NCBI GenBank assembly: GCA_006937955.1
Contig: SSNP01000029.1
Span: 3,230,807-3,294,806 of the forward strand
Reading direction: 5' to 3'
Length of the DNA stretch: 64,000 nucleotides
Source: Pachypanchax playfairii
Taxonomy: Eukaryota; Chordata; Actinopteri; Cyprinodontiformes; Aplocheilidae
Below, one piece after another: positions 24,931 through 38,306 of the stretch. The position numbers and the translations under genes are program-made. Under the pieces are notes generated by a model that saw only the letters and a program-made list of their open reading frames with translations, searched no databases and was not told the DNA's origin. Every line of letters begins with the position of its first letter. Position 1 is the stretch's first letter.

Positions 24931-25839
24931 CGGGTGAGAAACTGAGAAAGGTTTATGATTGGTCAGTCGATGTCACGTGATCATACTGCATGCACATGCA
25001 CTCATCATTCCCTTTCAGAACATTTAAGAGGAAGTAGGTCTGAGCAGCTTTATTCTGCAAGAAATATCAGAGTGAATGTGTTCTGACATGATTAATGTTG
25101 TTTTAGGACAACAAATGCAGCAAAGTGTCAAATACATGAGTGAAGACAGTAAAGATTTAATCATCAAAATTATTTTGAGTCTCGAAGTGTTAAAGAACAT
25201 TTTGTGCTGAGGGATAAAATACAATCATAAATTTATTAAATACATTTTAAAAAAGCAGATGTTTCCCAAAAGATGTTTCATATACGGCCTCAAATATTTT
25301 AAAATGATACAAAGATCCAGGATCAATGTTTGTCAGAAAAGCAGAAACAGGATTGAGATGTGAAGCAGTGTAAATCGTTACATTCGTGCTGTGTTGCCAT
25401 AGAAGCCTGATTTGATGTGTAATTGCTAATGACCTCGTTAGTGTGGGGGAGAGATGTCCAGCATTTTGATGTCGTTATATTGTTTTTATATCAGATGATT
25501 TGTTTACATGGGCATCATCATGGGCATCATTAGGTCTAGTTATTTTGAGGGAGTTGAAGCTCCATAAAATGTTCCAAAGGCTCAAAACTTAACAGTTTAA
25601 AAAGACATTTTGATCTTGTTGTTTCTTTTCAGGAAACTGGACTTTAGGATCCAGGAAGAATCTTAGGCTGACCAGCTTGTGACTCTACATGGAAGGTGCA
25701 AAATGTATCTTACTGGCTTTCCAACTGATGTGAACTGAATATGTTCTGCTGGATTAACCTTTTAACTGCCGAAGTCACAAAACTGTGACAACTCCAGATA
25801 AGATATTAAATAACAGGCCTTAAAATGTATCATTAGTGT
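24931..25839. other. Intergenic, nothing assigned
   Basis: No recognisable gene, terminal repeat or tandem array. Confidence 0.5.
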
Positions 25840-26348
25840 TATGATTCTTGCCGGTTGTGGATGTGGACCCAAGTGCAGGAGAGAGACTCAACAACAAAAT
25901 CTGCAGTTTAACTGATTTAATAAAGGGAAAAACAACAGACTTACAGGAGGAGTGGCGATGGGAGGAAAAGAAAACCAGAATATACCACGGCAAAGTCCAG
26001 GGGCGGCCTCATGGGAACACAAAACGAACTCACAAAGAACACACACAATCCTGCTACTTGAATACAAACACCAAACTGATTACAAACACAGAACACCTGG
26101 GAACACTGGGAGAGAATGAAACAGAGGAGCTAATCAATAACAAGACACACCTGAACGGAAAAACAGACACATGAGGAGAACAGGAAGTACAGACATCACC
26201 AAAATAAAAGCAACACAGGACACTAGATGACTAAGGAAAATAAAAGCATAACATGACCTAAGAAACTGAATCAGAACCAAAAGGGAAAACAACTACTGAA
26301 AAACCCCCAAAGTACAGAACGTAATAACCAAAACCCCAAGACCTGACA
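25840..26348 (-). mobile_element. hAT-type nonautonomous element, 509 bp
   Basis: Flanked by an exact 8-bp target duplication, ATTAGTGT at 25832-25839 and 26349-26356. The ends are TATGATTCTTG... and ...AAGACCTGACA. Shared phrases link it to 10140-10585 on the other strand. The plus-strand ORF of 108 codons inside has no transposase signature. Confidence 0.75.
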
Positions 26349-26356
26349 ATTAGTGT

Positions 26357-27623
26357 TTTTACTTGTCACCAGCAGCTGACAATAATTATCTCAATGGTTT
26401 TAATATACGTAACATTGATGCAAAACATTAGTTAGAAAAGAAATAAAAAGCAGAGTTAATAGTCAATATCACATGCTAAATGTAAACATTTCAATGTGCT
26501 TTTGGTGATTTACAGATTTTTGATCTCTTATGACACTTCAGTGGAAAAAAAAAACAATAAGGTGAAAGTTTTTGTTCATCATTGAATTTGTTACTTTCAA
26601 AAACTTCAGGTTAATTTCATAATTTCACTCATTTACACTCACTTTATCTCTCATAAATCCAAATTTACTGAGAAAATGCCTTTGGTTAAAAGACTGGTTA
26701 AAGGATATTTTACAATAATAAATATGAATTAATAGAAGAAATAAACAATCAGTATGAAAGGTTTTATATATGGTTTTTGGTTTGCATTTCGGTGAAGAAT
26801 AGAGTCTCTCAGTTTGGTAAAGGATTAATAAGCTTTTGTGATGTTGTTTGCTTCTGTGTTTATGGACGCTTTGGTTTTCTGTTTAATAACTTTGGTCAGT
26901 AGTTTTACTTCTACATCAGGACCTCAGCTGCAAAAATAGACAATAACAATCAAACTAAAGCTTGAACTGGAATAAAAAAAGAGGATGTGTTTACTGTTCA
27001 GCCTTTCTTTGGTTTCATACATCAGATAAATAGCAGCTGAGATAAAACTGTGATTACAGCACTAAGGATGAGACAGATGAGATTAAATACATCAAATATG
27101 AGCATCAAAATGGTAGCTGTAAATCCTGCATTTAATTATGACGTGTAAGTCTTACTGGCATGAAAGAAAACATATACAGAGGAAATTGGAGTTCTCAAGG
27201 GAAGAGTTTGACAATAATGTAAAAAAATGACATAATAAACAGAATGATCTTATTTTTTTACTGGACCATTCAAGAGAATTTATTTTTTGGCTTGTATGCA
27301 GGATAAACTTTGTCTGTTAGCCAATAGAAAGAATCCAAGAAGAAAAGATGGAAGTTCTGCAAAAATGTGTTTATGGGCTGCGTTTACTATCACTCAGCCG
27401 GGTCCTGGTGTTGGTTTACCTGTGTCAGTCTGTGCTGCCTTTTGTTACATTTACTGAGAGAATTTGGATAAAACACACAGATACAACAGAATGTAAATGT
27501 TTCTGTAGGCCAGAAACAATAAAAGAAATGGTGGTACGATGACATTAATTTGAAGTGTAGTATATAATTTTTTGGACCTCTTGTACCTGATGCCAGTTTT
27601 TACATTGTGGATGAACAGAATAA
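26357..27623. other. Intergenic, nothing assigned
   Basis: AT-rich sequence without recognisable features. Confidence 0.5.
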
Positions 27624-28193
27624 TTAAAGAGTCTCTTCCATTATAAACAGTTTTTCTGAGGTTTCTGTTGAATATTTTAGCTCCACAGGTGTTCTTACCT
27701 TCATAGTGGGTGAAAACAGGTCAATAACTTCTCTTTCAGTTTTAATCTCTCAAACTACGCAGGTGGTGATAAACCCGAGTTCTCCCGAGTTCTAACGGCC
27801 TGTATCTGTTACATCACAACTCCTTTGTTTGTTAGTATTCATCAGCTCCTGCAGTTGAAACCACGCCTAGCATGCTGCTGCTAAAAGCTGTAGCATAAGA
27901 TGTAGCAAACAGGAAAAGAACGTCTGCTGTTACCATGCGCAGCGGGGCATGAAACAGTATACCTTGCTCCCATAGGCTAGTTTGTTAACCAATCAGAGTC
28001 AAGCTAATTCAAATAATATGAACGAGCTGCTGACGAAGCCTGACGGAACGAGCCGAATTTTGACACAGACAGATTCAAAGGTCTGTTAATCAGTGTTTCC
28101 TGATGTTTTTTTTAGATATAAAATGTTTTTGGTACATTTTTTAATATTTATGATTACCAGTTATTAATAATTATTTCAATGGCCCTTGTGGGT
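27624..28193 (+). mobile_element. TTAA-MITE 'AGAGGCC' family, copy C
   Basis: Starts TTAA|AGAGTCTCTTCC and carries all family phrases. The 3' end is degraded ('atttcaatggccc' instead of 'gaaatggcctctttaa'). Confidence 0.8.
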
Positions 28194-28889
28194 TTTTCTT
28201 TCATTAAGAGAAAGTACCAACAATTCTTTCCAGAGCTGAAAACTTGATGACTTTTATTTTGAAACTAAAAAAATGCTGACAGACTGTGTTGGTATTTAGG
28301 TCAAACTGTTTTGCAGCATTACATTTAATTTTCTTTTTAGTCTCCATTAGCCATTTGATCGCTGTAATGCAGAAAACCAATTTGAGTTGGAGAACACACT
28401 GAAGGCTCCAGGATTTTAAAGGGTCAGAGGTCAATGTCTCATCGTTTTAGATAGCCGTAGCAAAGGTTATACGATTTGACTACCTAGAAATAAGACAGGA
28501 GAAGAAGGAAATAAAGAGGGAAAGGTTACTCATCCAGATGTTTAATGCATCCATTTCTGTAAAAGTCACTTGGAAAGATTCAGCTGATATTAGCTGCTTT
28601 ATTATCAGGAGAGTAACAAAACTTTTTTATGATCACAAAATGCGTGAAAGTGATATGAACAGGTGATGAACATCTTTGCTTAACACAGAAGTATTATTTA
28701 TTCTTTAACTTATATTATGAATCTAAAACAGTTAATTTAATGTTAACAAGCTTCATATTGCTGAAACATTTATCTTCGTCACATCAGACCAATTAAATTA
28801 CTGAAAAGGTCACAGAAGACCAATGAAACTGTTTGAATTACATCAAACACTCAATTTGAACACTAAATTTTGAATTTTGCGTTTCATGC

Positions 28890-29308
28890 ATCATCACAAC
28901 GCCTTTGTTTGTTAGTATTCATCAGCTCCTGCAGTTGAAACCACGCCTAGCATGCTGCTGGCTAAAAGCTGTTAGCATAAGACGTAGCAAACAGGAAGAG
29001 AGAACGTCTGACGTTACTACTACTGCACAGCGGGGCAGGAAACAGTATACCTTGCTCTCATAGGCTAGTTTGTTAGCCAATCAGAGTCCAGCAAATTCGA
29101 ACAATGAATATGAATGAGCTGCTGACGAAGCAGTAAAGCAGCCTGACAGAAGGAGCCGGAACCACCCGAATTTTAACGCAGACAGATTGAAAGGTCTGTT
29201 AATCAGTGTCTCCTGATGTTTTTTTAGATATAAAATGTTTCATATTACTGGTTAATACTTAAGAAATAACCATAAAGTNCCTAAAATGTGTATGAAATGG
29301 CCTCTTTG
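28890..29308 (+). mobile_element. TTAA-MITE 'AGAGGCC' family, copy D (5' truncated)
   Basis: Begins within the element at 'catcatcacaacgcctttg' and runs to the right end 'gaaatggcctcttt'. The expected TTAA reads TTGA. One N lies at 29279. Confidence 0.8.
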
Positions 29309-32280
29309 ACATAAAAAAACATGAACAAATGCACATGATGCAGCTTTAAAGTTAAAGACAATCAATCTGGTTTTTGAAGTAGGAACTTAGTGCATTGGAG
29401 GAAGATGAAAATAATGAGAATAACGTCTCCTAGTAGGTTACGGTATTTTTAATTTAACCAGCCATGTTACAGGCACTGTTTCAAAAGTTTACAATATTTA
29501 TTTGCATATGTTATGGTACGTACTTAATCCAAAGTTTAAAAAGTTTATATAACATGGACATGTGCAGTTGTGGCTCATACAATATGTACAAATTTCTTTT
29601 CTATTTAAAGTTAGTGGGTGTGGCTTATATTCAGGTGACCATAATCACCCGAAAAGTACGGTTGTCTATTTTTTTTTTTTTTGATTAATTAGTATTGAAG
29701 ACTGATTGGCTGGTTTGTGCTGCTTGATAAAGTCATGAAGTGAACTCTTAATGACAAAATACCTTATAAATGTCATATATTTTCAATTTATACAATTAGT
29801 ATGTTTATAAATTTTGCCAAGAATAATTGTTTTGGTAAAGAAATATTCAACCAATAATCAGCCTCTCTCTGAAGGCAAAGGCTGCATCAAGATGTTTCTG
29901 GAGTCTGTGTTTTATATTAACTTATAGATTATTACAAACACAAGTTTCAAATTACATTCTTCTTCCTTCGTTGTATTGCTATCAATCCTCCTTCCTCCTT
30001 TTCCTTTCTTCTTCTTCCTTTAGCCCCGCCCCTTCTATGTACACATTGGAACATCCAAATGGCATAAAAAAAGTAATAAAAATTTACCTCAGATTTGTTT
30101 TTTTAGTTTTAAACTTGTTGATTCATAGTTCTTACCCTGCCGTTAAAATTTTCTGTGATTCATTTTCTAATATTGTAACTAGCTATTTATTGCTAAAAAA
30201 TAGACTCTGTGCAGGTGAGTAGGTGGGACGTGTTTGTGGGTTTAGCAGCAGAGTGTGTGTTGTTCTCATGAAAAACTGGACAAATGATCCTTTAAATGCC
30301 AAACTTCTCATTCTGCTGCTTGTTTGGTATTTTTTACTGGATTGTATGATTAAAGGAAACAAGACACATTGATGATTTAACATTTTAAACTCAAGTCTCT
30401 AAAGTGGAAGAACCAGACACAGTCTGAACAGTCCGTGTCCTCCTCCCCATGCTGGTCACCAGCGTGGTCACACTGCAGTGCATCTCATTCTTCAGCCATC
30501 ATTTGTTGCACGTCAGCTGATGTTGTGTTGATCATCCAGACTCAAACAGCTGATCTTACAACTGTTAAGTAGTAGTAACGTTATCCGGGAGGATCTCAGC
30601 ATCTTTTAGCATTAAGACACTCCAGTAATGAAACATGATCACACTGCCTCCACCAAAAGCCCATCAGTGCAGCAATCAGTAAAGCATTCATTGCATCTTC
30701 TCGGTATTTTCACTCAATTGACTCATTGATGAGTCCTCAATGTGGTCAGGTTCCAGTGCACTAGTGTAAACATACCTAAATCATGATAAGCCTCCTGGCA
30801 AGATATGAGACAGAAGATTGACTGTTAGCAGTCTCATGAAGTTTGCCTGAGGCATCAGTTATATCACCCTGCAAACCTTGACGGCACGTCAGAATATCTA
30901 CGTTCCAAAGTGCTGAGAGAGTGAGTAAATGGTCTTCTTCTGGTTTCATGTTCTTGGACAACCACTTCATAGCTTTTCTCTGAAATCTCTCATTGGCATT
31001 GACCTTGGCCTTCAGTTTACACTTCACTCCAAACGATGCTGCAGTTTGGTTTTGCGGTGCATCAGCTTGAGGTGTCCACCTTATTGTCAGGAGCCTGGGG
31101 TAACACAAGCTCTAGACAAGGGTCCGTAGCAGAAAACGCTTGTTAGCATTGGCAGGGAAGATTTGGCAAGTTTTTTGGAGGAGTGCATCCTACATACTCT
31201 TAAAAGGAATTTTCCCTACAACTGTGGCTCCATTTAACAGAAAAAACAGACTTCAAACAGAGTCAGAAGCAATAAATCTTAAAATACATTTTCAACTTAC
31301 ACAAATTCCTTTACCTTTTATACAAAGTATATATACAAATATATGCAAACACATAGTACAAGAAGCAATATTTACCTTTGAATGAAAATGGAAGGTAATA
31401 TCCACCCTAACTGAACGGTTTAGTGTTGCATTATTTGTTCCTGTTTGAGAGAAACGGTGATGGACAGAAAATCCGTGGGGGTGGTGGATCTCAGGGATTA
31501 GCAATTTAAACAGTTTAACAGTAAAAGTTTTACAAATAGGTTTCCAAGAGGGGGGCTTTTCATAATCAGGCCAAACGTTCATAAGTTGTGATGACTCATG
31601 CTGTTACACCATGCCCACTCCTCTGTTCCTCAGCTGCACACCATCTTTTCTGCTTCTCTTTTTCCTCCCTACATTTCACTGCTAGTTTCTCTCTTATACA
31701 CACACAATAAGATACACAGACATGTACCTTTATGGACGAACCCTCATGTCCCTTTGCTCTTTGAGGTAAAAACCTGGAACATTGTATTCTCAGCTGTCAC
31801 TAATCCGTGCCCTCGTTTGAAACATATTTCCTACCTAATTCACTCAGTTACATAACAGACAATTATACAACCAATTCAGGACTCCTCAAAGACTAGCCTC
31901 ACAAAGGCACTTCAAGCACTGCAGTCAGCTGTGTTGCTGATGTAGGAAAAGGGAAAGTAATTCTTGTAAAGAGATGGGCTTCAGTTGAGACCCATCATGG
32001 ATTAATGATGGTAAATGAAAAACTGGAAGGAGGGAGGCAGTGTGAAATTGTCAATTAGGCTTTTCTTCCTGTGGAGGGAATTCAGTAAGTCTTGGGTATA
32101 GCAGAAGGCTTCTGTATGGAGATTACAAGGAAGTGCTTCTAGTACTATGTTTTGAATCAACTCCTGCAAGATGAAGACGAACAGTACATGTGCATTCACT
32201 GAAATCAGTATATGTATGGAATAATTATTCCAGCAGCATCGAGACCCCCAACATTTACAATCCACCAGTGGTTCCCAACA
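29309..32280. other. Intergenic, nothing firmly assigned
   Basis: The minus-strand ORF of 110 codons at 30776-31108 is the longest but matches nothing I recognise. The phrase 'ccagtggttcccaaca' at 32264-32280 looks like a hAT end and abuts the next element. Confidence 0.4.
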
Positions 32281-32283
32281 TTA

Positions 32284-32953
32284 TGGTGCGTTCACACCGG
32301 CCACTTTGTCAACGTCAAGCAACGCTGATAACGCTCCAAATTTGACGTTTGAAGTTGAAGCTCATAACGCCTGCCAGTCAGAGCGCATAGGCGTTAAAGC
32401 TCATAAAGCCTGACCGAAAAAGAGCGCGAAGGCGGGGCTTCCTTTGTTATGGGATGTTCGTAGCTATGGCGGATCATATTGAGACAGTGGCTTGGATTTA
32501 TTTACTTCATAGATCTAGACAACGTCGGGTGCATCAGCGCCGTTTGTGGATACACCCCATTCTTCAGATGCGTTCTGAGTTTGGTGAGTTTAACCATTTG
32601 CTCCAGGAGCTACGTTTGGATGAGGTTCATTTATCTTCCATTTTGGCTGATCCCACTTCTTTCCGGCTACGTGCTGTGACGTCTTACGTCACTACGATGA
32701 GACGCTCTGATTGGTTGACATGCCGCTTCAAGAGCGTTATGAACGTCAAAAGTTCAGCTAGCTGAACTTTGAGCTTTTCTAGCTTTTCAAGCGTCAACGC
32801 CTGAAACGCTAGAAAAGCTTGAAAAGTTGCCGCTCATAACGCTCACAAAGCGCCGCAGAGCCGTTGACGTCTGTCTGACGCCCGTCCACCATAGACTTTA
32901 CATGTAAACTGGCCGCTTATGAAGTTGATGGTTGGGCCGGTGTGAACGCACCA
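32284..32953 (+). mobile_element. PIF/Harbinger-like element with transposase N-terminal remnant
   Basis: Perfect inverted ends TGGTGCGTTCACACCGGCC are flanked by the 3-bp duplication TTA (32281 and 32954), the Harbinger pattern. Inside, the plus strand from ATGGCGG at 32466 reads ...RRLWIHPILQMRSEFGEFNH LLQELRLDE..., which resembles the N-terminus of Harbinger nucleases (W-x-H-P-x(n)-G-E-F-x-x-L-L-x-E-L-R-L-D). The catalytic part is missing, so it is nonautonomous. Several internal 'gcgtt/aacgc' palindromes could give it strong folding. Confidence 0.75.
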
Positions 32954-34662
32954 TTAGACTCTCAGATGGAGAACCAGTTCTGAGATGTTTTAGTTGCAGA
33001 TGAAACAACTTTTCAAGATGTTTTGGAATCTTCCTTGTGAAAGCTGTTCACAGTCACAGATGAAATACTAAATTTAATGTTTTACAATATGGATATTTAA
33101 ATAAACAACTGTCAGAAATACCTTTTAAAATCAAACACTTGTCAACTGTAAAATAAAAAGTTTGTCAGAAAAGAGAGGATTCGGACCAAAAAATGAACAA
33201 AAATGAAAAGCAGTTTTCGACAGATGCCAGGAATCGATCCAAATAAAGGTGCATCTAAGTCAAAATTACTTCTCTATATCTACAACAACATGAGGGTATG
33301 TTGATATAGTCTGTCTATCACTGATTGTGAATGTTTTTAATGTATTTCTTCTCTTCACGAGGCCCTTTTAATGCCTCGTCTTCCTTGGCCACAAACATCA
33401 TAAACGTAGTGACTCATTAGCTGAACAGTTCTATAGGAACCAACAAGTCTGGCAGATCTTGTTTTCAGTGAAAACTTGTTCCCATTTTGAATAATACTTT
33501 TTAAAAAGAACTTTACCTTAAACACAAATGGACTGTTTTTTGTTAACTTATTACATTTGACAGAATTAAATTAGGTAGTGTTGTTTTTTTAAGGATGGGT
33601 CAATATTATCTGTAACAACACAGTTATAGGTATACTTGCCAAAATAGGATTTAAAGTGCAACTCGCCCCCGAATGAACTTTTTTTGCTTATAAACTCTAT
33701 AAATGAGTGTCTAATATTGCTGCCTATATTCCCGGGTAACATTTTTGGTATTTTAGCACATTTAACTTTCTACCAAAAACTGTTAGTGGAGCGCCCTCTT
33801 CAGCTTAAAATGTGACACTGCACTTGAATTTAAATCATTGCTATTGGCTGAGACCTTATTTTCTCTATATGTGACGTCAGGATTCTGCCGCTGTGGAGTA
33901 TAAAAGAAGCTCCATCTTGGCCACACCTCTGTAGTGAGTTGGAGTTGGAATAGCAAGCCTTTACGGTGTTGATCAGAGTTCATTTTAGTGCAATGTTTGT
34001 TACTCTGTGAAAGTGGTTTTTGCACATTACTGAATGATTTTCTCTTCATGGTGAAATACTTTGATTCATACATTGGGCACCTCTCTGCAACACGTTTTGT
34101 GTTGAGGACAATGAGGTACAGCGGCCGCATGCAGCTGCACCTGTTGAGGCTGAGTCACATGATATTACTCAAGCTAATCCAAACGTAGCTTTAGCAAACA
34201 ACATTGTACCACTAAGAGATGGGCCCCATTCTGTGCCACCAATGCCACCACACGACTCTTTCTGAGAGCACTTCTACTATCCATTTTCGGGGCTGAGACG
34301 CGTTTTTTTCATACCATCTCTGGAGGTAGAACGAGTTGCAACCGTGCAACGGATACCGTTGCACGGTGATTGGCTAGGATAGTTGATGATGCTAGTACCC
34401 CCACCCCATTGCTGCTGCCCTCTGATTGATTCAGTATGCGGCTGCCCTGCTGGTAATACTTTGAAAAAATCCTGGATGTTTTTCTGAAACCGAGCCTGGG
34501 AAGCGTCCTGTCGTGCTGCTGTGTTTTCTGTGTCGGACTACTTTCTGTATCACTGAGTTTTCATGCTGTTTGTAAATCGAAAGCCCACCCTCGTCCACAC
34601 CTTCACCCTCACTTCTGTGAACACAATAATACACAAGACAATACAGGCCGTGTGGTGTTAGG

Positions 34663-34851
34663 TAAATGGCGTGTACTTGTATAGTGCTTTAATTAGGTCC
34701 TACGACCCCCAAAGTGTTTCACACTACAGTTTTTTTTGTCATTCACCCATTCACACGGGAGAGGGTAGGGGCTAACACTCACACAACCCGATACGCAGAT
34801 CGGGGGGCAACATGGGGTTCAGTGTCTTGCCTAAGGACACTTCGACATGTG
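34663..34851 (-). mobile_element. SINE body and tail (3' part)
   Basis: On the minus strand it reads 'cacatgtcgaagtgtccttaggcaagacactgaacccc' in outline and ends in 'gcactatacaagtacacgcc', the conserved body of a very common teleost tRNA-derived SINE. It is separated from its head by the LINE. Apparent target duplication GTTAGG: 34657-34662 on one side and within 37205-37212 on the other. Confidence 0.75.
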
Positions 34852-37122
34852 AAAATGAAAAAATGAAATGAAAAATACTTTATTTATCCCAGAAGGGAAA
34901 TTCAACTTTGTAGTAGTTTTTTTTTTTTTTTTGTCCAACAATAAAAAATAATAATAATAATGAACACAAGAGTCCTCCATCATCTTCATCAGCTTGTCCA
35001 GCATTCTTTTTTGTACAATCAGCTCCAGCGGCTCCAGAGATACTCCCAGCACAGATCCAGCTTTCCTGATCAGTTTGTTGATTCTCTTCAAGTCTCTGGT
35101 TCTGATGCTGCTGCCCCAGCAGATGGCTGCAAAGCTGATTGCACTTTCCACAACAGACCTATAGAAGATTTGCAACATCTTGGTGCAGACATTAAAAGAT
35201 CTCGGCTTCCTTAAGAAGTAGAGTCTGCTCTGACCTTTCTTGTAGATGTATTCTGTGTTGCATTTCCACTCTAGTCTGTTGTCCAGCTGAACTCCAAGGT
35301 ACTTGTATTCCTCCACCACCTCTACCTCCTCTCCTAGGATGGAAATACTGCTGTGTTGATTCTTTCTCCTCCTGAAGTCAACAATCATCTCCTTAGTTTT
35401 GCTGGTATTTAAAACAAGATGATTGTTACCGCACCATTTCACAAACTGACTGACCAGTTCCCTATACTCAGCTTCTTGTCCCTCACTGATGCACCCAACA
35501 ACTGCAGAGTCATCAGAGTATTTCTGCAGATGACAGGACTCAGAGTTGTACTGGAAGTCAGAGGTGTACATCGTGAATAGAAATGGTGAGAGTACAGTTC
35601 CTTGTGGCGCTCCAGTGCAGCTGACCTCCATCCCAGACACACAACCCCCCAGTCTCACAAACTGTGGTCTGTTTGTGAGGTAGTCATAAATCCAGGAGGT
35701 TGTGGAGGAATCCACCTGGAATTTATGGAGCTTCTCACATAACAAAGCAGGCTGAATTGTGTTAAAAGCACTTGAGAAGTCAAAGAACATGACCCTCAAA
35801 GTGCTGCCTGATTGGTCCAGATGAGAGTGTGCTCTGTGAAGCAGGTAGATGATGGCATCTTCAACCCCAAGCCCATTACGGTATGCAAACTGTAATGGGT
35901 CCTGAAAGGTGCTGACCTGCTTGTTGAGGTGAGCCAGTAAGAGTCTCTCCAGGACTTTCATGACGTGAGATGTCAGGGCAACTGGTCTGTAGTCGTTTTG
36001 TTCAGCTGGTTGTGGTTTTTTAGGTACTGGAGAACTGGACATAGTTGCATTGAGCAGGTCTTGAGAACTCTGGGACTGACACCATCTGGACCTGCAGCCT
36101 TGTTCTGGTTCAGTTTCTCCAGTTGTTTCTTGACCTGGTTGCAGGTCACAGACAGAGTGGAGGTGGAGGCAGAGGAGGTCTTTGGGTGCTCTGAGGTGGA
36201 GGAAGATGATGCTGTGTTCTGGTCCATGACTGAGCTGCAGGGTGACGGAGTGGAGGTGTGACAGGAAAGCTCTGGGCTCATGGAGGGTGTGTGGTCTGTG
36301 GGGCTGGAGGCAGGGGGGGAACTGAACCTGTTAAAGAACGTGTTCAGTTCATTAGCTCTGTCCAGACCTCCATCAGTCTGGTCCCCCTTTACCTTGAAGC
36401 CAGTGATCTTCTTCATTCCAGACCACACATCCCTCACGTTGTTCTGCTGGAGCTGACTCTCTAGCTTCTTCCTGTAGTCCTCCTTGCACTTCCTTGTTTG
36501 TGCTTTAAGTTGTTTTTGTGTTGTCTTTAATAACTCCCTGTCACCATCCCTGAAGGCTTTCTTTTTGATGTTCAGCAGCTTTTTCAGGTCTCTGGTGATC
36601 CAGGGTTTGTTATTGGGGAAGAACCTCACAGTTCTTGTTGGTACGATGCTGTCCACACAGAAGTTTATATAATCTGTCACACACTCAGTCATGGTGTTGA
36701 TGTTGTCTCCATGAGGTTCACAGAGGACATTCCAGTCCGTAGCCTCGAAGTAACTTTTCAGAGCACCTTCAGCATCATTAGACCAGGTTTTGATGGTTTT
36801 TGTGATCACTGGTTGCTGCTGAACGATGGGCTTGTAGGTCGAGGTGAGAAGAACCAGATTATGGTCAGATCTACCTAAAGGTGGCAGGGCAGAGGAGCTG
36901 TATGCATTTTTAATATTTACATAAAATAAGTCCAACGTCTTATTTTCTCTGGTGGAGCAACTGACAAACTGTTGGAATGTTGGTAAAGCTGTAGAGAGGG
37001 AGACGTTGTTGAAGTCTCCAGAGATCGCCATAACTGAGTTTGGATGCTGTGTTTGTAGCATTGCAACAACGGAGCTGATGACATCACAGGCAGTTTCTGG
37101 AGCGGTACCAGGTATTATATAA
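34852..37122 (-). mobile_element. Rex1/Babar-like LINE, 5' truncated and disabled
   Basis: The minus strand reads, in order: the end of the endonuclease domain (AISGDFN, LGRSDHN), a linker region, then reverse transcriptase (DYRPVALTSHVMK; FFDFSSAFNT; GAPQGTVLSPFLF; KYSDDSAVVG as the F/YxDD active site) and the C-terminal region. It is broken by a deletion with frameshift at about 36010-36060 and by a deletion near 34960, where the complete 3' copy at 41235 has about 100 more bases. The tail is 'gggataaataaagtattttt'. The target duplication ATGTG (34847-34851; 37123-37127) shows it inserted into the SINE. Confidence 0.85.
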
Positions 37123-37204
37123 ATGTGGCGGTGGAAGCCGGGATCGATCCACCAACCTTCAAGTTGGAGGACAACCGCTCTAACCACTGAGCCACAGTCG
37201 CCCC
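37123..37204 (-). mobile_element. SINE head, tRNA-derived promoter region
   Basis: The minus strand has box A TGGCTCAGTGGTTAGAGCGG and box B GGATCGATCCC at tRNA-like spacing, beginning GGGGCGACTG. It is the RNA polymerase III promoter part of the SINE whose body lies at 34663-34851. It is not a functional tRNA gene: the acceptor ends do not pair and no 3' tRNA end follows. Confidence 0.8.
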
Positions 37205-37349
37205 AAGTTAGGCTGAGCCGGGGGGAGTCAGGCGGGCTGAGTAGATGCCAGTGGAAAAGAGGCAGAATGTTTGCTAGTCCTCCAGGTAAAGCCTCCTGAG
37301 AGTGTAGGTGAAGATGTAATCTGAGGGGGGTGAGTTGCTCTTTAAAGAT

Positions 37350-38306
37350 TTATTGTATTTTACAAGCAAAATATTTTTCTGAGTCAGGTGTTCAACTTAA
37401 ACAGTGAAGACAAAAACTTGGAAGTATGCAACATACACTAAAAATATAGTCAGAACTGACTGAACAAAGTGACAAAAATGAAAACGTTATATCTAACTTT
37501 GTCAAGGCTGAATTTAGATAGGACGAACCCAAACAAGGACAGTATGTGTGATATTCTGACGTCCCTGTATTAAAATAAACATAGTCACACACAACGGGAT
37601 CTACACTTCCTCTCTGTGTCTCAATCAGTGACAGCAGAAGGACGTTTGATTTATGTTTCTCATGATCTGGCTCTCGTGAACAAACCTGACACAACTGAAG
37701 CCAGAGGAGAAATGAATAATGTTATTAATCAGTGAATGAAAGGAGGAGAGTAGCAGGATCAGGCTACATTAGAGGGAAGTGTGGGAATACAGCTGTGTAC
37801 TTATGCTCCTACACGGCATGAGTCAAATAATAATTTGGGACAGAGCTCTACTTTGATTTCATCCTCTCATCATGATTAAATGAGATGAGAGTTACAGAGA
37901 AGTAGTGAGTGTTAAAGGCAGATGACTGCTTTATGGCATTATGACTTTATTTGGTACAAAAACACCAAAAAGCCTCTTCAGTTCTGCTGATGGTTTAGAA
38001 GTTCTCCTGGAACTCCCAAACGTTGGGCTGTGTCCAAATTCAGGGTCTGCATTCTTCTAAGGTTGTATTTAAAGGATGTTACGTCACACCGCCACAATGA
38101 GAACTGTCCAAATTCCAAGGATTCTTCAAATACTTCCTAGAAATGTGTCCTGCTTTTCCCAGAGTTTTAAGGATGGGTCTGATGTATCCTTTCACGTTCT
38201 ACCTATCCTATAATTCTATTCGATAACTCAGAATAGAGTTTAAACCAATGAAGGACGTAGTGAGCAGTAGCGCAGAGGGACAGGAGTTTGGATTCAGATG
38301 TAAGTT
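37350..38306. other. Intergenic with a repeat end at 38030-38230
   Basis: 'gctgtgtccaaattcagggt' at 38028 is the same repeat end seen reversed at 15128. Otherwise nothing was recognised. Confidence 0.4.

Larger units (their letters stand above)
33651..37345. mobile_element. Large TTAA-flanked element holding a SINE and a LINE
   Basis: TTAA|AGTGCAACTCGCCCCC on the left and GGTGAGTTGCTCT|TTAA on the right are inverted copies. Its own sequence is 33651-34662 plus 37205-37345, about 1.15 kb. The rest is a SINE (34663-34851 plus 37123-37204) split by a LINE (34852-37122). A second copy lies reversed at 40487-42078; shared parts include 'gtggagcgccctcttcag', 'ggattctgccg', 'gcagctgcacctg' and 'gctaatccaaa'. 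It has an internal TATAAAA at 33900. Confidence 0.75.

Noticed and set aside
30776..31108. 110-codon minus-strand ORF
   Set aside because: No recognisable domain, no start or splice context, and length is within chance for 64 kb of six frames.
37123..37204. Possible tRNA gene (box A and box B present)
   Set aside because: It continues into a known SINE body once the LINE is removed, and the acceptor ends do not pair; it is a SINE head.
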